This document shows, in pieces, positions 6,275-11,962 of a stretch of DNA of 11,962 nt. The notes beneath the pieces are model-generated. The model was given only the letters and a program-made list of their open reading frames with translations. It ran no database searches and had not been told where the DNA came from. Position 1 is the stretch's first letter. Every line of letters starts with the position of its first letter. Source of the DNA: an uncultured archaeon (GTDB lineage Archaea > Nanobdellota > Nanobdellia > Woesearchaeales > CAIVOO01). The DNA lies in contig CAIVOO010000020.1 of assembly GCA_903907555.1 (NCBI GenBank), forward strand, positions 1-11,962, written 5' to 3'. A program made the position numbers and the translations under genes.

Positions 6275-6808
6275 CTAAGCAGATTTTGATTTTGTAAGCA
6301 TCATTATTGAGAAAACAGCTATAAGCATCACAAGCCCGAATCCTAGAATTTTTGGATTGAACAATGTTGCTCCTATGTTCTGCGTGACAGAACCTGTATC
6401 TGTTGTTGTATACTGCAATAATTCTGAACCGTAGACATTTGCTATTACACCTAAAAGCACCACAAAAGCAAGCACGAGTATAAAATACCTTAATGAATTA
6501 TCTCCTCCTTGTATTAATTCTGTTATCCATTTTTCTTCCATACCGAACATCTTGTAAACCATCAATAACAGGAGTATGAATACCATCATTACAACGAATA
6601 TTGGAGATAGGTCTGTGATGATTTTAGTCATCTTGTCAGAAAGCATTGTAAAGAATGCAATCGTCAGCGCAATTATTGAATGAATTCCTTTATTATCCCC
6701 AAGAAGCTTTGAATACTGGAGGATTGCATAAACAATAGTAAAAACAAAAAGAAAGGCAAATATTACGCCAAAATACTGTGTAAGTCCTATATCAAGGAAC
6801 GTTGCCAT
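6275..6808 (-). CDS. Polytopic membrane protein, FTIV-motif paralog 3
   Basis: A 177-residue integral membrane protein with about five hydrophobic segments, near residues 12-30, 43-57, 67-88, 106-125 and 153-172. Its N-terminal segment ends in FVFTIVYAILQYSKLLGD, clearly matching the same position in the two genes upstream (FTIVFAVLQKSKIFGE and FTIVFAILEKTKVLGY). The next segment (IIALTIAFFTM) is also shared, so the three genes are paralogs. The loop between the fourth and fifth segments (about 126-150) is polar and Thr-rich. The ATG lies three bases after the stop of the preceding gene, so it is probably co-translated. I know no function for this family. The position beside type IV filament genes suggests a membrane component or export-related role. 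It is the shortest of the three and has no charged C-terminal tail. Confidence 0.82.
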   Translation of the reverse strand: MATFLDIGLTQYFGVIFAFLFVFTIVYAILQYSKLLGDNKGIHSIIALTIAFFTMLSDKMTKIITDLSPIFVVMMVFILLLLMVYKMFGMEEKWITELIQGGDNSLRYFILVLAFVVLLGVIANVYGSELLQYTTTDTGSVTQNIGATLFNPKILGFGLVMLIAVFSIMMLTKSKSA

Positions 6809-6811
6809 ATT

Positions 6812-7393
6812 TTAGTCTTTCTTGCCGAACAGCTTGCTGAATTCTTCGAATCCCTTGCCTACTGTGCTTTCTGTCTTGTCCTCTCCAGTTATGTATCCTA
6901 TTATTACAAGGAAAACGATGATTATTACTACAACAGCCTGTGTTGTCGGGTCGTCAAGCCACTGCAGCCATGTTGGAAGGTTTCCTGCCCAGCCGCCTGC
7001 TCTCAAGAATATGTATCCTACAACTAACAAGAACACTAGGGCAACCCATCCTGTGGCTTTGCCAGACCAGGTTGGAGTTCCTCCCCAAAGTCCTACAAGT
7101 AGGAATGCTGAAATTAAAATGACCAAAACCAGGGACACTCCTGGAAGCGCGTTGTTTATCGTGTCGACAACATCGAATCCCATCTTGCTGTAGTCTCCTG
7201 TAACATGCGGGACAACCACTGCAAGCCCGATAACCAGAGCGATTATTACGTTGAATTTCTTGCCCTTCTCACCAAAGATTTTTGATTTCTGCAAAACAGC
7301 AAAAACAATGGTGAAAATCAACATGAAAGGTAAAAGAATATCAATCACTCCATAGTCCTTGAGTCCTTGCACAGCGTTTTGTAAATATGCCAT
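6812..7393 (-). CDS. Polytopic membrane protein, FTIV-motif paralog 2
   Basis: A 193-residue membrane protein with hydrophobic segments near 17-36, 47-64, 84-104, 114-131 and 152-169. It begins with an amphipathic helix (LQNAVQGLKDYGVIDILLPF) and then the shared FTIVFAVLQKSKIFGE motif (27-42) and a second conserved segment (FNVIIALVIGLAVVVPH). Distinctive features are a Trp/Gly-rich loop (GLWGGTPTWSGKATGW, about 101-116), a second one near 132-146, and a charged C-terminal tail (about 170-193) that is probably cytosolic. The start at 7393 has a good ribosome binding site (GGTGAG three bases away), and a TATA box lies about 45 bases upstream. The gene may therefore be transcribed independently as well as from the gene at 8023. 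The function is unknown. Confidence 0.84.
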   Translation of the reverse strand: MAYLQNAVQGLKDYGVIDILLPFMLIFTIVFAVLQKSKIFGEKGKKFNVIIALVIGLAVVVPHVTGDYSKMGFDVVDTINNALPGVSLVLVILISAFLLVGLWGGTPTWSGKATGWVALVFLLVVGYIFLRAGGWAGNLPTWLQWLDDPTTQAVVVIIIVFLVIIGYITGEDKTESTVGKGFEEFSKLFGKKD

Positions 7394-7396
7394 AAT

Positions 7397-7402
7397 CTCA
7401 CC
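7397..7402 (-). promoter_or_regulatory. Shine-Dalgarno site of the 7393 gene
   Basis: The minus strand GGTGAG, in the context GGCAGGTGAGATT, ends three bases before the ATG at 7393. It is a clear match to the archaeal anti-Shine-Dalgarno sequence and fixes this start. Confidence 0.65.
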
Positions 7403-7431
7403 TGCCTTTTTCTTGTTTGTTGTTAGTCAAC

Positions 7432-7445
7432 TTATATATATAAAG
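7432..7445 (-). promoter_or_regulatory. Internal TATA box for the 7393 gene
   Basis: The minus strand TTTATATATATAAG is a near-palindromic TATA element centred about 45 bases upstream of the ATG at 7393. It would give a leader of about 18 bases that contains the Shine-Dalgarno site. It lies within about 15 bases of the stop of the preceding gene, making it an internal promoter of the three-gene cluster. Confidence 0.55.
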
Positions 7446-7447
7446 CT

Positions 7448-8023
7448 TTAGCTCTTGCTCTCGCCTTTTGGCTTGTTATCTGATACTATATACCACATGA
7501 AGCCAATAATTAATATCATCAGGATAACTGCGCCTACAGCCTGGCTGCTCCAGTTTTTCATTATGAAATCCCAGAATATTTCAAGCCAACTTTTTCCTGA
7601 GTCGTTCTTTATCGCCTGCAGGAATATGAGCAGTATTCCAATGAACATGAAAAATGTGAAGAATATCATCCAAGGGTCTTTCCAATCGAGCTTGAACTCC
7701 TTGTCCCCGAGGAAGACTCCGACCAGCATCAGGAAGCACACTGCCAAAAGCATCAGCAGCACAACCTGCGACATTGTCTGGTTTATGATGGCGACCAGTT
7801 TTGTGGAAGCGACAACAAGGAATGCTATAACAAAAGCAACCATCGAATTAAGGTTCTTCTTGGTGTAATGCACCTTGTCTATCTCTTCATAACCCAAAAC
7901 CTTGGTCTTTTCAAGAATTGCGAAAACGATTGTGAATACAAGAAGGAACGGGAGAACTACATCAAAAATCCCTATTTCATTGAAAAAATCTATAACACCT
8001 CTAAAAGCTGACTGTGCTGCCAT
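7448..8023 (-). CDS. Polytopic membrane protein, FTIV-motif paralog 1
   Basis: A 191-residue membrane protein if started at the ATG at 8023. A TTG at 8026 is in frame, but the ATG has a TATA box 28 bases upstream, fitting a leaderless start, so I prefer it. The first hydrophobic segment carries LLVFTIVFAILEKTKVLG, the motif shared with the two downstream paralogs. Other hydrophobic segments lie near 61-80, 86-106, 117-137 and 162-180. A charged insert of about 15 residues (YEEIDKVHYTKKN) separates the first two segments and is longer than in the paralogs. The C-terminal tail is short and hydrophilic (SDNKPKGESKS). It is the first gene of the cluster. Function unknown. The three related copies suggest a hetero-oligomeric membrane complex. 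Confidence 0.83.
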   Translation of the reverse strand: MAAQSAFRGVIDFFNEIGIFDVVLPFLLVFTIVFAILEKTKVLGYEEIDKVHYTKKNLNSMVAFVIAFLVVASTKLVAIINQTMSQVVLLMLLAVCFLMLVGVFLGDKEFKLDWKDPWMIFFTFFMFIGILLIFLQAIKNDSGKSWLEIFWDFIMKNWSSQAVGAVILMILIIGFMWYIVSDNKPKGESKS

Positions 8024-8045
8024 CAATTGCTTTTAAATCAGAGCA

Positions 8046-8056
8046 GTATTTAAATG
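8046..8056 (-). promoter_or_regulatory. TATA box of the three-paralog cluster (leaderless)
   Basis: The minus strand CATTTAAATACTG is centred about 28 bases upstream of the ATG at 8023, with no ribosome binding site between. This supports leaderless initiation at the ATG rather than at the TTG one codon earlier. Confidence 0.55.
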
Positions 8057-8093
8057 TTGCGGTAGTGAGAAGTGTGTTTTTAAGGCGTTTTAA

Positions 8094-9683
8094 TCATATC
8101 TTAATCTCGACTGCTTTTAAAAGCTCTTCAGCTTCTTTAGAATCGAATTTCGGGTTGTCTTTTTCATCAACTGCAATAGCTGAAATGCAGATGTTGTCTT
8201 TAGGAAGAGCTGATAATGGAACAGTTATTGTTGTGTCATAAGATAGAGTGTTGTCAGTTTCAGAATATTTAGGAATATTGCAGTCCTTCCAATACAAGAA
8301 GTATCTAATCTGTTCAGATTCACTTATTTGCGAGCCGTCAATGTTTGATGCATGCTTTGTGAAAGTGAATTTAGCGTCGGTCAGATTTTTGCTGGCAAGC
8401 TTTAGGTTTCCAACCATTCCAGGAGCTAAGTCATCTACAGAAGCTGCTTTCTCAATCGGCATCTTGTCTTTTATGTTGTCAAGCTCAAGCCCTTTCTTTC
8501 CGACTGCAGTCATTCCAATGAAGACTTGTTTGTCATCTGCTGAATGGAAAGCGTAATAATAAGTTGTGTTGTCAAAAAGCAGGGCGTTGTTCACCAATAT
8601 TATTGGTATGTTGAATGGGTATCTGTACTCACATTTTCCATTCGCGAATTTGCATTCTGGAACTGCAGAATAGTCTAACTTTCCAAAATTTAAAGGATTG
8701 TTTGGAGAGATGTTTAGCTGCTGTATCTCACCTTTGTTTACTTTGTCGCGTATTTCTGTTATGTTCAGGCTGCTGAAGTCCGAACTTGATATGTAAGCAT
8801 GATATTCTAAAACCTCGACAGGGCTCTTTGGCCAGCTAAGCAGAAGGCTGTTCTCTGCCTTCAGCTTGTCGAGCACAGCAACAAATTCGAGAGGTGGCGG
8901 AGCAAGCTCTTTCATCATGAATGCGAAAAGTATGGGGACTGTTTTGCCTGCAAGCGGTTTTGAATAAACATCAGTTATTTTTTTGGTGTTATTGATGAAG
9001 CAAGCCTTGAATGTTCTTTGCTGCATTCCGCAGAGATTTACTGCTTTTTCTGCAAATGATACATTGCTGTTGTTTTTGTAAAGTACAATTTCTGGCTTGG
9101 ACATGAATGTCTTAAGCACTTCAACAGGAATCCCTTGAGGAAGCCCAGACTCTTTTCCAATCGTTTCAAAAGCTGAGTCAGAAGGCATCTTTCCTGTTTT
9201 CAGGACGCAGTAGCAGTTGTCATTTGCTGAATTTTTGCAGTTGTCATAAAATTCCTCAAAGTCGCTGACAAATGAATCATCGATATCCTGGCATTTGCTC
9301 CAGTCCTGCCCTACAATAAGCTCGCTGTTCAATTTAATCAATACATCGAATCCTGTTAAGCTTGACTTTTTCTTGATGTATTCTTTTATTGGCTCTCCTT
9401 TGTAATCGTTGACTATTGAGTCGATGACTCCTGCAATTGAATTATAGTCATTGAAATCATATTCTATAGGAACAGAAAATGCCAGAGGAGCTGAATAGTT
9501 AATTGCAGGATAAACAGTTCTCATTGCTGCAAGCTCTTTCGTTGATTTTTCTATCGCCTGCTGCTCCAGCTGCCCGAATGTTGCTGTCCCAGTAATTTTA
9601 TTATTGTACAAAGGATTGAAAATTAGTGCTGCTATAATTATGGCTGTAATTATTCCCAATTCCAGCTTTAATTTTTTATTCAT
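8094..9683 (-). CDS. Cysteine-rich anchored surface protein, fibronectin-like domains
   Basis: A 529-residue secreted or surface protein. A basic N-terminus and one hydrophobic helix (about 9-23) act as an anchor or signal, followed by NNKITGTATFG, an ITG-type motif often seen just after the anchor in secreted DPANN proteins. The rest is extracellular in character. There are ten cysteines (C131, 149, 157, 159, 218, 228, 344, 351, 468, 499), suggesting disulfides, and many N-X-S/T sequons (for example NYS, NVS, NIT, NIS, NLT). Two beta-rich regions look like fibronectin type III-like folds: about 263-400, starting APPPLEFVAVLDKL and continuing LLLSWPKSPVEVLEYHAYIS, and about 420-505. It is the last gene of the pilin-like operon and its ATG overlaps the stop of the SLT gene by four bases. 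It probably acts as a surface adhesin or filament-associated subunit. The domain call is by eye and moderate. Confidence 0.8.
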   Translation of the reverse strand: MNKKLKLELGIITAIIIAALIFNPLYNNKITGTATFGQLEQQAIEKSTKELAAMRTVYPAINYSAPLAFSVPIEYDFNDYNSIAGVIDSIVNDYKGEPIKEYIKKKSSLTGFDVLIKLNSELIVGQDWSKCQDIDDSFVSDFEEFYDNCKNSANDNCYCVLKTGKMPSDSAFETIGKESGLPQGIPVEVLKTFMSKPEIVLYKNNSNVSFAEKAVNLCGMQQRTFKACFINNTKKITDVYSKPLAGKTVPILFAFMMKELAPPPLEFVAVLDKLKAENSLLLSWPKSPVEVLEYHAYISSSDFSSLNITEIRDKVNKGEIQQLNISPNNPLNFGKLDYSAVPECKFANGKCEYRYPFNIPIILVNNALLFDNTTYYYAFHSADDKQVFIGMTAVGKKGLELDNIKDKMPIEKAASVDDLAPGMVGNLKLASKNLTDAKFTFTKHASNIDGSQISESEQIRYFLYWKDCNIPKYSETDNTLSYDTTITVPLSALPKDNICISAIAVDEKDNPKFDSKEAEELLKAVEIKI

Positions 9684-10798
9684 GAACTAGCACCTACAGC
9701 TGATTGATAAGCATATTTGTATCTTGTAACTTTTTCGACATAATTAACTACGCTTGCTGGAGTGAAAACTGCTGAAACTTCCTGCCAGCTCGGGTCTGAT
9801 TTGCCTGTTGCAGCAATGGCTTTCTTGACATTTGTTGGGCCTGAGTTGTATGCTGCTATTGTAAACTCCTCTTTTGATGAGTATTTCGCAAATATCTTCA
9901 AGTTTAATGAAATCAGATTTGCCTCCGCGAAAATTGATTTTGCCGCATCAAACCTGTCATCATTTGCAGGAGTGCATTTCTTTATCTCTCCTGCAACACA
10001 TCTTGTCTGCTCGCAGCAGCGCGTCAGTTTTGTGAAATATTCAGGCATTGATTTTGCTGTAGGATAGCTGAATTGTGAAATTCCAACATCGCTTGTCTGG
10101 CCTACTGCAAGCGTATTTCCTGCAGATTCCAACATTATATGCGCAATAATCAATGATTCAGAAACTCCGTACTGCTGGCTTGCTTGCCTAATTATTGCTC
10201 CGTAATCCGCACTTATTTTTTGCAAAGCCTGTTTTGTTGCATCATTCGGCGGTATTTTATAATCGACTGTTGGATTAACTGTTGGAGTCGCAGTTGAAAC
10301 TGCAACTTCAGGAGCACCGAATTTCGCTCCTTTACTCAGTTCATAGCCAACAAACATACCAGAAATCCTGTTGTCTGCCAGGCTAACATAAAAGTCTGAG
10401 AAATTTCCAAAAGAGTCAAGATACTCCTGCAAATCATCAATGAAAAATGAGCTGTATGAATACGAAATGTCATTTCCTTTCGGATAGCAAGAATCTGCTT
10501 CATCATGCCACATATTGAATCCATAATAGTCCCCGCAGTCAGGAGAATCATAGAAACCGCCGCTTGAGCCAATCTGTAAGATTGTGTCTTTCGAAGCCAG
10601 CCTTGCAGATTCTTCTATGTAAACATTTACCTGCTCGCCTGCCTGATATGATTTTATCAGGCTTAATGGCTTCTCGCCCAGGGTTTTTGCGCTGTATTTT
10701 TCCTGGAGTGTAAAATATAATGATACCATTATCACTATGTAGAACCCTACCAAAAGCCCTACATAAATCCCCTGCGCTTTTTTATTTCTAGTTCTCAT
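9680..10798 (-). CDS. Prepilin-like protein with SLT lytic transglycosylase domain
   Basis: A 372-residue protein with two parts. The N-terminus MRTRNKKAQGIYVGLLVGFY resembles an archaeal class III prepilin signal (cleavage expected after A8), followed by a single hydrophobic helix (about 11-30). Residues 31-165 form an extracellular domain with one Cys pair (C88, C104). A Thr/Pro-rich linker (about 166-185) leads to a C-terminal SLT (GH23 lysozyme-like) domain at about 190-365. Three family motifs are visible: ES in MLESAGN (catalytic Glu E224), GISQFSYPTA (239-248) and AAYNSGP (315-321), then the late Tyr/Val helix VVNYVEKVTRY. An insert of about 35 residues with four Cys (C261, C262, C267, C275) lies between motifs two and three. 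Known family activity is cleavage of peptidoglycan glycan strands. Archaea lack murein, so the target may be a bacterial neighbour, or the domain may be a repurposed sugar binder. Overlaps of four bases with both neighbours show operon coupling. Confidence 0.9.
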   Translation of the reverse strand: MRTRNKKAQGIYVGLLVGFYIVIMVSLYFTLQEKYSAKTLGEKPLSLIKSYQAGEQVNVYIEESARLASKDTILQIGSSGGFYDSPDCGDYYGFNMWHDEADSCYPKGNDISYSYSSFFIDDLQEYLDSFGNFSDFYVSLADNRISGMFVGYELSKGAKFGAPEVAVSTATPTVNPTVDYKIPPNDATKQALQKISADYGAIIRQASQQYGVSESLIIAHIMLESAGNTLAVGQTSDVGISQFSYPTAKSMPEYFTKLTRCCEQTRCVAGEIKKCTPANDDRFDAAKSIFAEANLISLNLKIFAKYSSKEEFTIAAYNSGPTNVKKAIAATGKSDPSWQEVSAVFTPASVVNYVEKVTRYKYAYQSAVGASS

Positions 10799-11289
10799 TT
10801 GGGCACTATCCCGAGATAAACTGTTATTTTATTTGTCTGATTGTATGGAATCATAACTGAAGTATACTGTGTAAAAGGAAGGCTCATGCAAGAGCCAAAT
10901 GGCTCAAATTCAATCCTGCTGGAAAGAATAGTAGGATATCCCTCAATTATTATTGAAATACAGGAATAATCTTTCGTTAAAGGCGCAAAAATTTCTTTTG
11001 ATTTTGACTTCAGCAAGCTGAGCGATGCATCATTTCCATAGCCATTGATTATCAAATCAGCAACAGTAATTTTTCCTGCATCTGTCTGCACTTCTGTCCT
11101 CAAATAGTTCGTAAGGAAAACATTCCCTGCAAGATTTGCTGAATTCGCGTTTATTGAAGCTAACTCTGAACCTTGAGACCATTTGAACAGGAAAAAGAAT
11201 ACTATTGTGAAAATTATGAACAACAAGTAGGAGCCGTACTCTATCAAAACCATCATGTCCTGCCCTTTCTTGTTTTTTAGTATTTTCAT
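10795..11289 (-). CDS. Small prepilin-like protein with class III signal
   Basis: A 164-residue single-span protein. It begins MKILKNKKGQDMMVLIEYGSYLL, matching the archaeal class III prepilin pattern: a basic stretch, cleavage expected after G9, then Gln at +1 and a Glu near +5 to +8 before a hydrophobic helix (about 19-36). The remainder (about 40-164) is a beta-rich extracellular domain with two Cys (C110, C134) and an Asn-rich start. It is in the size range of minor pilins or pseudopilins. The start is one base after the stop of the upstream gene, and its own stop overlaps the SLT gene by four bases, so the products are probably made together. It may be a filament or tip subunit processed by a prepilin peptidase encoded elsewhere. 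No archaellin signature is recognised beyond the N-terminus. Confidence 0.8.
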   Translation of the reverse strand: MKILKNKKGQDMMVLIEYGSYLLFIIFTIVFFFLFKWSQGSELASINANSANLAGNVFLTNYLRTEVQTDAGKITVADLIINGYGNDASLSLLKSKSKEIFAPLTKDYSCISIIIEGYPTILSSRIEFEPFGSCMSLPFTQYTSVMIPYNQTNKITVYLGIVPK

Positions 11290-11290
11290 T

Positions 11291-11800
11291 TTAGCTGTTT
11301 GGTATGTAAATGTCTGCTTTAAGCACTCCAGGATTTAGCTTATTGCCCTGAGCGTAAAGAACATAAACTGTCCTCGAAATTTTTGTCGAGCTGCCTGAAC
11401 CGGATTTTCCTGCTACAGGAATCCACCGCTTCAGCATCTGCGCGTTATAGGATAAGTTAGACACAACCCTTGATTGCGAATCAAGCAATGATATCTGCGC
11501 AGCTATGTTTGTGTTCTGCTTGCCGTAGTTGTAGCTTGATTCAATCCTTGCTGCATTAAAGTTCTGCACATCAACGATTCCTGGAATGTTTCTTCCTGCA
11601 TAAGCATCATACCAGCCTAGCGCGTGAGGCGAATATATCAGATGATTCATGAAAATATTTGATTCGAGAACTTTTGTATCAATTGCTGTTTTCTGAAGCA
11701 TAGTCACTAAAGCCATGGATGTAATCACAATTATTCCTGTGAATATGCCTATTTTTATCAAATATATCAGCATCGATATGTCCATTGCTTTCTTGTTCAT
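11291..11800 (-). CDS. Single-span pilin-like protein
   Basis: A 169-residue protein with the N-terminus MNKKAMDISMLIYLIKIG, similar in layout to the two prepilin-like neighbours: KK, a small residue, then a hydrophobic helix to about residue 35. A prepilin peptidase site after A5 is possible, though the Gln at +1 is replaced by Met, so it could be an uncleaved anchor. The rest (about 40-169) is extracellular in character, with no cysteines and a Gly/Ser-rich turn (GKSGSGSSTK, 131-140) between likely beta strands. The ATG overlaps the upstream TGA by four bases (ATGA), and the next gene begins one base after its stop. It probably forms part of the same filament or pseudopilus complex. No specific family recognised. 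Confidence 0.75.
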   Translation of the reverse strand: MNKKAMDISMLIYLIKIGIFTGIIVITSMALVTMLQKTAIDTKVLESNIFMNHLIYSPHALGWYDAYAGRNIPGIVDVQNFNAARIESSYNYGKQNTNIAAQISLLDSQSRVVSNLSYNAQMLKRWIPVAGKSGSGSSTKISRTVYVLYAQGNKLNPGVLKADIYIPNS

Positions 11801-11961
11801 CTGTAATAATCCTCGAATGCGCTTATTATTGACTGCCCTGCTAATCTAGCGTCAATATCCTGGTTGAAATCTATCGACAGCGAAACATCATTCTGCATTA
11901 TGGAAAAATCTCCCGTATTTTCTGCAGGAAGCACAATTGTCTTTATCTTCGCGTCTTTCAG
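11797..11961 (-). CDS. Partial hypothetical protein, C-terminal 54 residues
   Basis: An open frame enters from the right edge and ends at a TGA that overlaps the ATG of the next gene by four bases. The 54 visible residues begin LKDAKIKTIVLPAENTGDFS and end SAFEDYYR. They contain alternating hydrophobic stretches suggestive of beta strands, then an amphipathic C-terminal helix. The N-terminus, any signal peptide and the operon promoter lie outside the window. By position it is probably another pilin-like or surface component. No family recognised. Confidence 0.7.
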   Translation of the reverse strand: MKDAKIKTIVLPAENTGDFSIMQNDVSLSIDFNQDIDARLAGQSIISAFEDYYR

Positions 11962-11962
11962 A

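Noticed and set aside
6822..7193. Plus-strand open frames opposite the three membrane paralogs (also 7455-7868)
   Set aside because: They are antisense to genes with strong membrane-protein patterns and shared paralog motifs, and their predicted products are low-complexity shadows.
8024..8026. TTG one codon upstream of the ATG as the start of the first membrane paralog
   Set aside because: The ATG at 8023 has the better start codon and the TATA box spacing expected for a leaderless message.
1..11962. CRISPR array, insertion sequence or prophage
   Set aside because: No regularly spaced direct repeats, transposase motifs, terminal inverted repeats or phage structural genes were seen on either strand.

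Overview
The window looks like a piece of a small-genome archaeal chromosome, most likely a DPANN-type archaeon (Woesearchaeota/Pacearchaeota-like). This is inferred from AT-rich TATA boxes about 26-28 bases upstream of several start codons (leaderless transcripts), archaeal prepilin-like N-termini (KKG/KKA followed by Q or M), an archaeal-style GspE/FlaI ATPase with a FlaJ/TadC-type membrane partner, and secreted proteins with an ITG-type motif just after the anchor. No rRNA or tRNA is present to confirm the lineage. The theme is a type IV pilus/archaellum-like (type IV filament) machine.

Layout, left to right. At 1-267 (minus) is the N-terminal part of an unrecognised basic protein that runs off the window. 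At 329-2593 and 2595-4868 (both minus, one base apart) is a two-gene operon: a 757-residue FlaI/GspE-type ATPase followed by a 754-residue FlaJ/TadC-type platform protein. A 112-base divergent promoter region separates it from two plus-strand coiled-coil proteins at 4981-5412 and 5662-6258. Between those two lies a 249-base intergenic region with a GC-rich, strongly base-paired core that may be a structured RNA. Convergent with these, at 6275-8023 (minus), are three tandem paralogous polytopic membrane proteins sharing an FTIV(F/Y)A(I/V)L motif after a first membrane helix.

From 8094 to the right edge (minus) is a tightly packed operon, mostly with ATGA start/stop overlaps. In transcription order it holds a truncated upstream gene, two small prepilin-like single-span proteins, a prepilin-like protein carrying an SLT lytic transglycosylase domain, and a large cysteine-rich, single-anchor surface protein with probable fibronectin-like beta domains. 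The operon promoter is outside the window.

Working model (inference): the ATPase and platform protein assemble a surface filament or pseudopilus from the small prepilin-like proteins. The SLT protein and the cysteine-rich protein are envelope-exposed parts of the same system, able to act on a bacterial-type wall or on the host/partner surface. The coiled-coil proteins are cytosolic accessories, possibly ArlC/D-like, and the three polytopic paralogs are membrane components of unknown role. No prepilin peptidase, ArlH, ArlF or ArlG homologue is visible, so those functions must lie elsewhere or be absent.
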